Of a DNA stretch of 41,292 nucleotides, positions 1 to 15,076 are shown piece by piece (positions within the stretch are counted from its first letter, which is position 1; every line of letters begins with the position of its first letter). The translations under genes were made by a program, and so were the position numbers. The DNA comes from Anaerolineae bacterium. GTDB lineage: Bacteria; Chloroflexota; Anaerolineae; B4-G1; SLSP01. The stretch lies in contig JALXBP010000120.1 in the NCBI GenBank assembly GCA_026991395.1, positions 1 through 41,292 on the forward strand, written 5' to 3'. The notes beneath the pieces were generated by a model. That model saw only the letters and a list, made by a program, of their open reading frames with translations. It was not told where the DNA came from and did not search any database.

Positions 1-182
1 GTCGGATCACGCAGTTGGGTGAGGGGGCCGAGTAGCTCGAACCAGAGGTGCCCCTCGGCAAAGCCCCGGATCCCCATACGCTGGAGAGCACCTTCCATCA
101 CGGAGGTGCCGGAACGCTGCATGCCGCGCACGAAAACGGGATCGAGCGTTCGCCAACGGGCTTCGATCTTCTCGAGACTCAC
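1..182 (-). CDS. Sulfotransferase family protein, N-terminal part (cut by window edge)
   Basis: Only the first 60 codons are present. The start is GTG at 180-182, preceded by a GGGAGGT ribosome binding site and lying 13 bases after the stop of sat-cysC. The segment FVRGMQRSGTSVM (about residues 17-29) matches the 5'-phosphosulfate binding loop (RSGTS) that opens PAPS-dependent sulfotransferases, and the following GALQRMG helix fits that fold. The family moves the sulfuryl group of PAPS onto a hydroxyl or amine of a sugar, lipid or small molecule. The directly upstream gene makes PAPS, so the two probably form a sulfation module; the acceptor cannot be told from this fragment. A kinase-like P-loop protein is a less likely alternative because the loop lacks GKS/T. 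Confidence 0.72.
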   Translation of the reverse strand, partial: MSLEKIEARWRTLDPVFVRGMQRSGTSVMEGALQRMGIRGFAEGHLWFELLGPLTQLRDP

Positions 183-195
183 AGGATTACCTCCC

Positions 196-1914
<1,719 letters not shown>

Positions 1915-1952
1915 TTAGAGAAAGATATCGCGGTTTCCACAGAAAAGGCCGC

Positions 1953-2576
1953 TCATTCCACGAGCGGCAGCAGTTCCCAGAGGGACGAAACAACCAGGTC
2001 GGCGGCGGTCGGGGCCGGAGCCGGGCCGAAGAAGCATGTCCGCATCCCCGCCGCCCGCGCCGACTCGATGTCCAGTGCCCGGTCGCCCACGCCCAGCGTC
2101 TCTTCGGGGCGCATGCCACATCGCGCGGCGACGGTGGCGAACTGGGCCGGATCGGGCTTGCGCGGCAGCCCGTCATCGTGCGTGACCATAGCGCAGAAGA
2201 GATGACGCATCCCGTGCGCCTCCAGCAGCGCTTCCAGCGAAGTGCGGCGGCGATGGGTGGCGATGCCGTTCTTCCCGCCGTGGCGCACGACCGCCTCGCA
2301 GACCTCCCGCGCGCCGGGGAAGGGCGGCTGGCTCTCCGGCGGCATCGCCAGGTAGATGGCGTAGAAACGCTCGCCCAGCCTCTCCGGCTCCACGCCGAAA
2401 CGCTCGCCCAGCACGTCGAGGATGTGGGTGAAGGAGACCTTGACCAGCCGCTCGACCTCCTCCGCGTCGATCTCGTGCCCCAACTCGGCGATCGCCTGGC
2501 GGAAGGCGGCGACGATGGCCGGGTAGGTGTCGAAGAGCGTGCCGTCGAAGTCCCAGATGATGTTTCGTACTTTCAC
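1953..2576 (-). CDS. HAD-superfamily hydrolase (phosphoglycolate phosphatase-like), copy 1
   Basis: A 207-residue HAD subfamily IA protein. It has motif I WDFDGTLFDT with nucleophile Asp9 and acid/base Asp11, a helical cap (about 17-85), motif II Thr in GIATHR, motif III Lys in RKPDP, and motif IV GVGDRALD. All catalytic positions for a phosphomonoesterase are present. The start is a GTG (2574-2576) whose bases overlap the stop of the upstream HAD gene as GTGA, so the two are translationally coupled. It shares the WD..GTLFDTYPA, THR, RKP and LGVGDR signatures with its neighbour, which points to a tandem duplication. The substrate is unknown; 2-phosphoglycolate or a nucleotide or sugar phosphate are typical of the family. 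Confidence 0.88.
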   Translation of the reverse strand: MKVRNIIWDFDGTLFDTYPAIVAAFRQAIAELGHEIDAEEVERLVKVSFTHILDVLGERFGVEPERLGERFYAIYLAMPPESQPPFPGAREVCEAVVRHGGKNGIATHRRRTSLEALLEAHGMRHLFCAMVTHDDGLPRKPDPAQFATVAARCGMRPEETLGVGDRALDIESARAAGMRTCFFGPAPAPTAADLVVSSLWELLPLVE

Positions 2577-3214
2577 GCGATCCCCTCGTTTTCGGCGCGG
2601 ATGAACTTGAGCAGCGCCGCCATATCGCTCACCTCGATCTCGGCTTTCACCTCGTGCGGCTGCGGCCCGACGTAGGCGGTGCGCAAACCGGCGTTCCGCC
2701 CGGCCTGGACGTCCACATCGCGATCGCCCACGCCCAGCGTTTCCCGCTCGACCAGCCCGTACTTTTCCACCAGGTAGAGACAGGCGGCGGGATTGGGCTT
2801 GCGCGGGAAGCGTCGCTCACAGGAGACGACCTCGGTGAAGTAGTGCCGCAGGCCATGGATCTCCAGCAGGAGATAGGCCGATTCGCAACTGCGGTGGGTG
2901 ACGATGAAATTCATCCCCCCGCGCTCGACGATGTAGCGCAGGACGGCCTCCACCCCCTCGCGGGGAGGTTGCGCCTCCGGGCCGATGGCGTGGTAGTGCA
3001 CGCTGTAGCGCCCGTAGAGGGCCGCTTCGTCGAGGCCGTATCGCTCCGCGAGGACCTGCGCACAGTGCTGACGGCTCACGCGCAGGAGCGTCATCAGGTC
3101 GGCGGGCGGCTCCTCCACGCCGAAATCGGCCAGCGCACGGCGGAAGGCCTCGGCCATCGCCGGGTAGGTGTCGAAGAGCGTACCGCCCACGTCCCAGATG
3201 ATGTGGCGGATCAT
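2573..3214 (-). CDS. HAD-superfamily protein, copy 2, with altered motif I
   Basis: A 213-residue HAD IA protein, paralogous to the next gene downstream. Motif I reads WDVGGTLFDT: the nucleophile Asp8 is kept but the second Asp, the general acid/base in phosphatases, is Gly10. Motif II (VTHR), motif III (RKPNP) and motif IV (GVGDRDVD) are intact. In the HAD family this position is not Asp in phosphonatases and some other non-phosphatase members, so classic phosphatase activity is doubtful. It may act on a different bond, or regulate or pair with copy 1. The ATG lies 5 bases from the glyQS stop and the ribosome binding site is weak, so translation probably depends on glyQS. Confidence 0.85.
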   Translation of the reverse strand: MIRHIIWDVGGTLFDTYPAMAEAFRRALADFGVEEPPADLMTLLRVSRQHCAQVLAERYGLDEAALYGRYSVHYHAIGPEAQPPREGVEAVLRYIVERGGMNFIVTHRSCESAYLLLEIHGLRHYFTEVVSCERRFPRKPNPAACLYLVEKYGLVERETLGVGDRDVDVQAGRNAGLRTAYVGPQPHEVKAEIEVSDMAALLKFIRAENEGIA

Positions 3215-3218
3215 CGGG

Positions 3219-6221
<3,003 letters not shown>

Positions 6222-6245
6222 AAACCGTATGCCTCCGAGTTAAAG

Positions 6246-7016
6246 TCAGCGGCCTGCCATCCGCAAGGTCGCAGGACGACGTTCGAGCTGCCAGGCGATG
6301 TACCGTTCCATCAGACGGGTGACCTCGCGGGCGCTCGCCGCCGGCCACGGTCGTGTGCGCAGTGCCTCCCAGGGGCGTCGCTGCAGTGCCTGGAGCCAGG
6401 AGAGGGCGCTCGGCGAGAGGGCGTAGAGCGGCGTCGTCTCGTCGGTCTCCCTGCCTGCGTAGCAATCGGCGCAGAGCGCGCCGCCGTGTGCGGGCGAGAA
6501 GCCGTAAGGTTGCCGGTCGTCGCGGCGCGGATGGAGCGGCCGTCGGCAGACGACGCAGTGATCCCAGATGGGACGGTAACCGGCCAGGTCGAGCAGGCGC
6601 TGCTCCCACCAGCGCAGGAAGCGCTCCCCGTCCTCCTCCTCCAGGTGGACGAGGGCCTCCTCCACGAGGTGCAGCAGCCGCGCATCGGCCTCCCCCTGGA
6701 AAAAGGCCAGGACGAGTTCGGCCACGTAGCGGGCCTGCGTCGCCCGCCGGAAGTCCTCGCGCAGGCGGGGATGGAACTCGATGGCTTCGGCCTGGCTGAT
6801 CACATCCCAGGAACTCTTGCTGCGGGCGACGAGCAGCCGCACGCGGTTGAACAACTCCAGGTGCCCGGCCTTGCGCGAGCGGGGCTTGCGGACGCCGTGC
6901 GCGATCAGTTCGTAGAGGCCGTCCTCGGCCAGCAGGCGCACGATGCGGTCGGCTTCGCCCTGATTGCGCCGCGCGAGGACGATCCCTTCCAAGTGGTAGA
7001 GCCGACCGCGTCTCAT
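6246..7016 (-). CDS. recO: DNA repair protein RecO
   Basis: A 256-residue protein. The N-terminal OB fold is recognised by EGIVLARRNQGEADRIVRLL and by HGVRKPRSR (about residues 40-48). A helical domain follows, with a zinc site formed by CVVC near residue 155 and CADC about 30 residues later. RecO anneals single strands and helps RecR load RecA at gaps. The ATG at 7014-7016 shares its A with the TGA of the upstream gene (TGATG), indicating coupled translation. An in-frame GTG directly before it is an alternative start that adds one residue. The longer frame running up to 7220 overlaps the neighbour and has no support. Close linkage to glyQS is common in bacteria. Confidence 0.92.
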   Translation of the reverse strand: MRRGRLYHLEGIVLARRNQGEADRIVRLLAEDGLYELIAHGVRKPRSRKAGHLELFNRVRLLVARSKSSWDVISQAEAIEFHPRLREDFRRATQARYVAELVLAFFQGEADARLLHLVEEALVHLEEEDGERFLRWWEQRLLDLAGYRPIWDHCVVCRRPLHPRRDDRQPYGFSPAHGGALCADCYAGRETDETTPLYALSPSALSWLQALQRRPWEALRTRPWPAASAREVTRLMERYIAWQLERRPATLRMAGR

Positions 7017-7537
7017 CACGCCTCCGGCGGAAGCTCCAGCAGCCGCGTCAGGGCCTGCTGGAGGGGCTGCACGGCTTCCGGCGCGAGGCAGGGGGAGAGC
7101 GGATGGCGTTCGCCTTCCGCGGTGACGACCCAAAGCCGCGCCGTTTCCACGATGCGCCGCTGCGATTCGGCGATGGAGCGCTGCTCCACCGTCAGGGCTG
7201 CGGGCGCGTCCGTCTCCCACCGCTCCTCGCGGTGGAGGTAGCGCACCACGTGGAGGAGGCGGGGCGTGCCGTCCGGCGGATTTTCCGCCAGGCCGCGGCT
7301 TTCCCGCGGCAGCGTGCGGATGAGGTAGGCCGCTATCAGCGCGGCGATCGCCGTGGCCATGGTCATCGCCGTCCAGCGTCCGGCGGGGTCGGCGTAGAAG
7401 AGCAGGATGAGGGCGATGAGCCAGCCGCCGCCCACGCCGCTCAGCAGGGGGAGCAGCGGCGATTCGGTCGTCCAGGCGACCTGCCAGCGCTCCGGTCTGC
7501 CGATCTGTATCGCTGTGTCGTGGTAGCCTCCTCGCAT
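7016..7537 (-). CDS. Two-helix membrane protein of unknown function
   Basis: A 173-residue protein that I do not recognise. A short polar N-terminus leads into two hydrophobic segments (about residues 28-47, SPLLPLL...LIALILLFY, and 54-72, TAMTMATAIAALIAAYLI). A C-terminal soluble domain of about 100 residues follows, rich in Arg and Glu, with RLLHVVRYLHREERW and a WVVTAEGERHPL strand pair. This layout recalls bacterial PH-like or DUF membrane proteins but is not diagnostic. The ATG at 7537 is preferred over the adjacent GTG at 7540; a CGAGGAGG-like sequence falls inside the gene, so its own ribosome binding site is weak. The gene is 13 bases after a small membrane peptide and overlaps recO by one base. 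Confidence 0.7.
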   Translation of the reverse strand: MRGGYHDTAIQIGRPERWQVAWTTESPLLPLLSGVGGGWLIALILLFYADPAGRWTAMTMATAIAALIAAYLIRTLPRESRGLAENPPDGTPRLLHVVRYLHREERWETDAPAALTVEQRSIAESQRRIVETARLWVVTAEGERHPLSPCLAPEAVQPLQQALTRLLELPPEA

Positions 7538-7550
7538 CACGCGCCTCTGC

Positions 7551-7658
7551 TCACCGCAGCATCATCACGAAGCTCAGGAGCATGCTCAGCAAGAGCAGGA
7601 TGGTGATGACGTAGAGGAAGATTTGCGAGAAACTGCGCTTTGTCCGTCGCTTTTTCAT
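7551..7658 (-). CDS. 35-residue single-span membrane peptide
   Basis: A short frame starting ATG AAA AAG at 7656-7658 with a strong AAGGAGG site six bases upstream. A second ATG directly before it, at 7661, would leave only three bases of spacing. The product has a very basic head (MKKRRTKRS), a hydrophobic helix of about 22 residues (IFLYVITILLLLSMLL and onward) and a two-residue C-terminal tail, so it should span the membrane once with the head inside. It is the first gene of the recO-glyQS-HAD-sat operon, directly behind a TATAAT box. Function unknown. The good ribosome site, promoter position and clear helix make it a likely real gene. Confidence 0.72.
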   Translation of the reverse strand: MKKRRTKRSFSQIFLYVITILLLLSMLLSFVMMLR

Positions 7659-7681
7659 CATCGACCTCCTTCCTCACGCGA

Positions 7682-7690
7682 ATTATAACA
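7682..7690 (-). promoter_or_regulatory. Extended -10 promoter for the minus-strand operon
   Basis: Read on the minus strand the site is TGTTATAAT: a perfect TATAAT at 7682-7687 preceded by the TGn extension. The expected -35 position (7705-7710) reads AATGCC and is poor, as is typical of extended -10 promoters. It lies 24 bases upstream of the 35-residue peptide start and could drive everything down to the sulfotransferase. Confidence 0.6.
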
Positions 7691-7766
7691 CACGTCGATT
7701 TTCAGGCATTGCTCCGCGGCGCGCCGTGGGGGGGTCCCGCGCGGCCCCTTGGGCGTGCCCGCCCTT

Positions 7767-7795
7767 TTGACTTGGGAAGGGGACGTGTTTAAATG
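7767..7795 (+). promoter_or_regulatory. Sigma70-type promoter for the lipoprotein gene
   Basis: TTGACT at 7767-7772 and TAAATG at 7790-7795 are separated by 17 bases. Transcription should begin near 7802, right at the base of a hairpin, leaving a leader of about 60 bases before the ATG at 7864. Confidence 0.6.
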
Positions 7796-7801
7796 ACGCC
7801 A

Positions 7802-7837
7802 GGCTCTTCTTCCCCAAGCCCCGTGGGTCGAAGAGCC
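7802..7837 (+). other. Hairpin in the leader of the lipoprotein mRNA
   Basis: GGCTCTTC (7802-7809) pairs perfectly with GAAGAGCC (7830-7837) around a 20-base loop. The predicted start of transcription is at or next to the first stem base, so the stem would cap the 5' end of the message and may stabilise it. No U-run follows, so it is not a terminator. Confidence 0.5.
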
Positions 7838-7863
7838 GCTGCGCATCCTAAGGAGGTGGATCG

Positions 7864-9153
7864 ATGAAGGCAAAAGAGATCATCCTGTCGCTGTTGCTCG
7901 TGCTGACGGTCGTCGGCTGTACGGCGGCGGGCGAACCGACGGCTTCGCCGGTGCCCTCGGCGGTGCCCACGGCCACGCCGCGCCCGCCCACACCGACCCC
8001 TTTGCCCGATAGCGCGCTGGAGACGGCGGTCAACAGGGTGGCCGGTGTTACGGTGCGCTATCCGAGCGACTGGCATCTGCTCATCACGTCGCACAAGACG
8101 CTCATCACGCCCTCGGAGGAGGTGGCGCAGCGCGAGGACCTGGGCGCAGGCCCCTTCTTCCTCATCGTCTCCGGCCCGCCGGATGAGATGGAGGAACTCG
8201 GCTTCCCCGGCGCGACGCTTTCCGAACGGCTGAATCATCTGCAGGAAAGCCTGGCCGATGCGCCCGGCTATCTCATCCTCAAGCCCCCGTATGAGGAGAC
8301 GATCGGCGGCAAGACCTTCCGATTGGCCCAGATCAGCCTGCTCCTGCGCCCCGATCGCCCGCCCTACCACCTCATCCTCCTCGTCTACTGCGACGATGCG
8401 CTGGCCCTCACCGGTCTCGTCGGCGCGCCGGAGGAAGCGTGGGCGACCTACGGCCCCATCTTCCGGCAGATGATCGAGACGATGGTGCTCAGCAAGCCCC
8501 AGCCGGTCGTGGAAAAGGAGCAGGGGACGCTGGCGATGGACGAGAGCCGGGCGGCGACGCTCGAAGGAGGGGTGATCGACGTCTGGACCTTCGACAATCC
8601 CGGCAATACCCTCGTCAACGTCGATCTGCAGCCCAGGGACGGGCTGCTGGACCCCTACCTCGTCGTGCGCGATGAGGAGGGCAACGTCGTCGCTGCCAAC
8701 GATGACCGCTCGGCAAGCGGGCGCGGGGCGGGCATCGACGGCCTGTGGCTGGCGCGACCGGGACGCTATCGCTTCGAGGTACACGCCAAGTCGGGGATGG
8801 GAGATTACGACCTCACGCTCACCTCGGCCAAGGAAGAGGCGCTCCAGCGCCACATCGCCTACGGGGAGAGCATCTCCGACACGCTGCGCGGCAACGGCGA
8901 ACGGCACCTGTGGTCTTTCGAGGGCCGGGCAGGCGATCAGATTACCATCACGATGAACGGGGAGAAGATCGACGCCTACCTGGAGCTTTACGCGCCGGAC
9001 GGCGAACTGCTCCTGCGCGACGATGACAGCGGCGGCGGCACTGATGCGCGCATCGCGCTCACCCTGCCGCAGGACGGTACCTACTACATCCTGGCCTACG
9101 CCGTCGATCCGATGGCGGGCGGGCTTTACGACCTTTCGCTCACGCTGCGCTGA
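7864..9153 (+). CDS. Secreted lipoprotein with two PPC-like domains
   Basis: A 429-residue protein. The N-terminus MKAKEIILSLLLVLTVVGC is a lipoprotein signal peptide, with the lipobox VVGC and the lipidated Cys19. A Pro/Thr/Ser-rich linker (about 20-50) follows. Residues about 55-215 form a globular domain starting VTVRYPSDWHL, of the kind seen in extracytoplasmic proteins that open with a (Y/V)RYPxxW motif. Two repeats of about 95 residues then follow (about 235-320 and 335-428), each with a DVWTF or HLWSF start, an LDPYLVVRD or IDAYLELYAPDGE core and a GRYRFEV or GTYYILAY end; this is the bacterial pre-peptidase C-terminal (PPC) beta-sandwich. There is no catalytic domain, so it is probably a binding or surface protein. 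A TAAGGAGGT site fixes the start. Confidence 0.82.
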   Translation: MKAKEIILSLLLVLTVVGCTAAGEPTASPVPSAVPTATPRPPTPTPLPDSALETAVNRVAGVTVRYPSDWHLLITSHKTLITPSEEVAQREDLGAGPFFLIVSGPPDEMEELGFPGATLSERLNHLQESLADAPGYLILKPPYEETIGGKTFRLAQISLLLRPDRPPYHLILLVYCDDALALTGLVGAPEEAWATYGPIFRQMIETMVLSKPQPVVEKEQGTLAMDESRAATLEGGVIDVWTFDNPGNTLVNVDLQPRDGLLDPYLVVRDEEGNVVAANDDRSASGRGAGIDGLWLARPGRYRFEVHAKSGMGDYDLTLTSAKEEALQRHIAYGESISDTLRGNGERHLWSFEGRAGDQITITMNGEKIDAYLELYAPDGELLLRDDDSGGGTDARIALTLPQDGTYYILAYAVDPMAGGLYDLSLTLR

Positions 9154-9205
9154 GGCCCTCGACGCCCTCCGCGCGCGAAGTCCCGTTCCGGAAGGGGCGC
9201 TTTTC

Positions 9206-9214
9206 TGGTACAAT
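9206..9214 (+). promoter_or_regulatory. Extended -10 promoter ahead of yajC
   Basis: TGGTACAAT: a TACAAT box at 9209-9214 with the TGn extension, 35 bases before the yajC ATG. The -35 position reads TTCCGG and is weak. The same TGGTAnAAT pattern recurs before rmd (13015). Confidence 0.5.
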
Positions 9215-9249
9215 GGAGGTGGGGGTTCCAACATCGCAAGGAGGTTCCG

Positions 9250-9522
9250 ATGCAAGCGAGTGAGCAAGCCTGGCTCTTCCTCATTCTCCTCGCCCTGGCC
9301 TTCCTCTTCCTGCCCCAGTGGTTCGCCCGCCGACGCCGCAAGCAGCGCATCGCGCAGTTCGCCGTTGGCGACCGGGTGATCACCATCGGCGGCTTCATCG
9401 GCACGCTGACGGCGCTCGATCTGGAGGCGAACGTCGCCCGTCTCCGCCTGGCCGATGGCGTCGAGGTGGAGATCGTGCCGGGTGCCCTGGGGCAGAAGCT
9501 GGGCGATGGCGAGGTTTCGTGA
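9250..9522 (+). CDS. yajC: Preprotein translocase accessory subunit YajC
   Basis: A 90-residue protein with one N-terminal membrane helix (about residues 7-23, WLFLILLALAFLFLPQW), then a basic RRRRKQR stretch. The YajC-type cytosolic domain follows: VGDRVITIGGFIGTL, then LADGVEVEIVPGAL. YajC associates with SecDF at the Sec translocon; secD and secF are not in the window. An AAGGAGG site lies eight bases before the ATG. Three bases separate its stop from the phosphatase gene, so it heads an operon running to rtcB. Confidence 0.92.
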   Translation: MQASEQAWLFLILLALAFLFLPQWFARRRRKQRIAQFAVGDRVITIGGFIGTLTALDLEANVARLRLADGVEVEIVPGALGQKLGDGEVS

Positions 9523-9525
9523 GCG

Positions 9526-10239
9526 ATGCACATCTCGGTCGCAGTTGCCAAGATCGACAAGTGGGCGGTGCGTCAGGGCGGCGACACGTTGGAGATCATC
9601 GAACGTCCGCGCGGCGGGCTTTCGCTCGTCTTGGCCGACGGGCAAAGCTCCGGTCCGGGGGCCAAGCGGATCAGCTTGACCGTCGTGCGCAAGGTCATCT
9701 CCGAGTTGGGGGAGGGGGTGCGCGACGGTGCGGCGGCGCGGGCGGCCAACGACGTGCTCTACGCGATGCGCGGCGGGCGCGTCTCGGCCACGCTGACCAT
9801 TCTCTCGGTGGATATGGACGACCGCGATCTGGTCATCACTCGCTGCGGCGAGCCGCCGGTGTACGTGCGCCATCCCGACGGGCGCTTGGAGGCGCTCCCC
9901 GGTGAGGCCCCGCCGCTCGGCTTCCGCCGCCGAATGCGCCCGCTGGTAACCACGCTCCCCTTGGAGCCTGGCCTGATGGTCTGCGCCTTCACCGACGGGC
10001 TGATGCACGCGGGCAGCCGCACGGGACGCACCCTGGAGATCGGAGCGGCCATTGCCGACCTGTGGGCCGACGCACCTACCGCCCAGGCCATCGCCGACGG
10101 CCTGCTGGAGCGTGCGATGGCGGCGGACGACGGGCGTCCGGTGGACGACACGAGCATCGCCGTCCTCCTCGTCCGTGCCGGAGAGGGGCGCGGCCCCCGC
10201 CGGTTGACGGTGGAGATGGGCGTCCCCGATGTGCGATGA
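9526..10239 (+). CDS. PP2C-type (SpoIIE-like) serine/threonine phosphatase
   Basis: A 237-residue stand-alone PPM domain without sensor or membrane parts. Metal-binding signatures are visible: LVLADGQSSGPGAKR (about 35-49) for motif DG..G, the TILSVDMDDRDLVITRCGEPPVYV core strands, MVCAFTDGLMHAG (about 150-162) with the second Asp-Gly, and the C-terminal DDTSIAVLLV. Such enzymes usually dephosphorylate anti-anti-sigma factors or act in partner-switching stress control. No STAS protein or RsbW-type kinase is adjacent, so its partner is unknown. Its stop overlaps the next ATG (ATGA). Confidence 0.82.
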   Translation: MHISVAVAKIDKWAVRQGGDTLEIIERPRGGLSLVLADGQSSGPGAKRISLTVVRKVISELGEGVRDGAAARAANDVLYAMRGGRVSATLTILSVDMDDRDLVITRCGEPPVYVRHPDGRLEALPGEAPPLGFRRRMRPLVTTLPLEPGLMVCAFTDGLMHAGSRTGRTLEIGAAIADLWADAPTAQAIADGLLERAMAADDGRPVDDTSIAVLLVRAGEGRGPRRLTVEMGVPDVR

Positions 10240-10598
10240 AGACGGAGCTGCTCATCGGCATCGTCGGCCCCTGCTCGGCGGGGAAGTCGGAACTGGCCCG
10301 TCGGCTGCGGGAGGCCGGCTGGCGCGTGCGGGAGATCCGCCAGGAGCATTCCGGCGTGCCGACGATGTGGCGGCGGCTGACCGATCCCGACATACTCATC
10401 TACCTCGACGTGAGCATCGAGGCGGCGATGGCCCGCGAGAAGCTGTCCAGGCCGCCCGCCTGGTGGGTCGAGGAGCGCGAGCGCCGTCTGCGCGACGCCC
10501 GTGAGCACTGCGATCTCTACATCGACACGAGCGCTATGACGCCGGAAGAGGTCTTCAGGCGGGTGCGCACCGCTTTGGAGGAGATGGAGGCAGTATGA
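10236..10598 (+). CDS. Small P-loop NTPase or kinase-like protein
   Basis: A 120-residue protein with Walker A GPCSAGKS (about 11-18) and a following helix ELARRLREAGW. It has an ILIYLDV strand (about 54-60) that resembles the Walker B strand of nucleoside-monophosphate kinases, an RPPAWWVEERERRLRDARE lid-like helix, and a CDLYIDTS strand. Size and layout fit a minimal adenylate-kinase-like or dephospho-CoA-kinase-like fold, but no substrate-defining motif is clear. It overlaps the phosphatase before it and mobB after it (ATGA both times), so the three products are made together. Function unknown. Confidence 0.72.
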   Translation: MKTELLIGIVGPCSAGKSELARRLREAGWRVREIRQEHSGVPTMWRRLTDPDILIYLDVSIEAAMAREKLSRPPAWWVEERERRLRDAREHCDLYIDTSAMTPEEVFRRVRTALEEMEAV

Positions 10599-11098
10599 CC
10601 GTTCCAACCATCGGTTTCGTAGGCCGCTCCAGCAGCGGCAAGACGACGCTCATCGAGCGTCTGTTGGCCGAGTTCACGCGGCGCGGTGTGCGCGTCGCCG
10701 TCGTCAAGCACACCCTGCATCGGCAGGTGGAAACGGACCTGCCGGGCAAGGACAGCCGCCGCTACTGGGAGGCGGGTGCGGCACAGACGGCCCTCGTCGC
10801 CGGTGATCGCATCGTCCTCACGCGGCGGGCGAACGATCCCGCCGTGGAGGAGGCTTTGGCGCAGATCGAGGGCGTCGATCTCATCATCGTCGAGGGGCAC
10901 AAGAAGGCGACCTACCCCAAGATCGAGGTGATCCGCGCCGCCCGCAGTCCGCACCGCATCCCCGACCTCGATCGGGTCATCGCCTGCGTTACCGATGTGC
11001 CCGATCTCGATTGCGGCGGGCTGCCCCGCTTCGATTTCGATGCCGTCGTCCCGCTTGCCGACTTCATCACGGCCCAACTCCACCTGCGCGAGGTGTGA
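10595..11098 (+). CDS. mobB: MobB-type GTP-binding protein (molybdopterin-guanine dinucleotide synthesis adapter)
   Basis: A 167-residue protein. It opens with a strand and P-loop GFVGRSSSGKTTLIERL (Walker A, residues 10-17). The MobB signature VAVVKHTLHR follows, then DLPGKDSRRYWEAGA, the VDLIIVEGHKKATYPKIEVIR strand containing the invariant EG, and a PDLDRVIACVTD segment. MobB binds GTP and is thought to assist MobA in attaching GMP to molybdopterin. No other molybdenum cofactor gene is in the window. It overlaps both neighbours by a few bases. Confidence 0.9.
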   Translation: MTVPTIGFVGRSSSGKTTLIERLLAEFTRRGVRVAVVKHTLHRQVETDLPGKDSRRYWEAGAAQTALVAGDRIVLTRRANDPAVEEALAQIEGVDLIIVEGHKKATYPKIEVIRAARSPHRIPDLDRVIACVTDVPDLDCGGLPRFDFDAVVPLADFITAQLHLREV

Positions 11099-11505
11099 TG
11101 GGGCACTGGGAGGAGCGCGAGCATACCGCGGACGCCCTCATCGCCGTTTGGGGGGCCGACCTGGCTGATCTCTTCGCGACCGCCGCCGAGGCGATGTTCG
11201 CCCTCTTGGAGCCGTGGGGAGGAGGTGAGCCGCTCCCGCCGCTCCGCGTGGCGCTGGAGGCTTCGGATGTGGAGAGCCTGCTGGTCGATTGGCTCAACGA
11301 ACTGCTCTTCCGCGCCGAGACCGTGCCGCTGCGGAGTTTCCACGCCTTCCGCATTCACCACATCGACGGGCGGCGGCTGGAGGCGACGGCCCGCGGGCGC
11401 ACGGTGGAAGGATGGCGCACCTACATCAAGGCGGCGACCTTTCACAACCTGCACGTCCGCTGCCGCGCGGAGGGCTGCGAGGCCGAGGTAACCTTCGATC
11501 TCTGA
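11098..11505 (+). CDS. Archease, activator of RtcB RNA ligase
   Basis: A 135-residue archease. Family hallmarks are the N-terminal EHTADALIAVWGADLADLF segment with its metal-binding Asp, the central LLVDWLNELLFRAE, and the C-terminal IKAATFHNLHV. Archease speeds guanylylation and turnover of RtcB. The gene starts on the last base of the mobB stop (TGATG) and ends 12 bases before rtcB, so enzyme and activator are co-produced. Confidence 0.93.
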   Translation: MGHWEEREHTADALIAVWGADLADLFATAAEAMFALLEPWGGGEPLPPLRVALEASDVESLLVDWLNELLFRAETVPLRSFHAFRIHHIDGRRLEATARGRTVEGWRTYIKAATFHNLHVRCRAEGCEAEVTFDL

Positions 11506-11517
11506 AAGGGGGATGTG

Positions 11518-15022
<3,505 letters not shown>

Positions 15023-15038
15023 CCCTGTGGCGTGGCAC

Positions 15039-15067
15039 GGAGCACGCCCGCCCGGGCGTGCTCCTTT
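15039..15067 (+). terminator. Terminator after gmd
   Basis: GGAGCACGCC (15039-15048) pairs perfectly with GGCGTGCTCC (15055-15064) and is followed by TTT. It ends the rmd-gmd transcript; read from the other side it can also stop the converging gene at 15077. Confidence 0.8.
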
Positions 15068-15076
15068 CGCTTCGGC

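Noticed and set aside
9154-9205. Terminator between the lipoprotein gene and yajC
   Set aside because: A TTCCGGAA-centred palindrome with flanking C and G runs is present, but it has no loop, a mismatch, and only a short T stretch; too weak to call.
10595-11098. Molybdenum cofactor operon around mobB
   Set aside because: No moa, moe or mobA gene is in the window, and neighbours belong to other functions.
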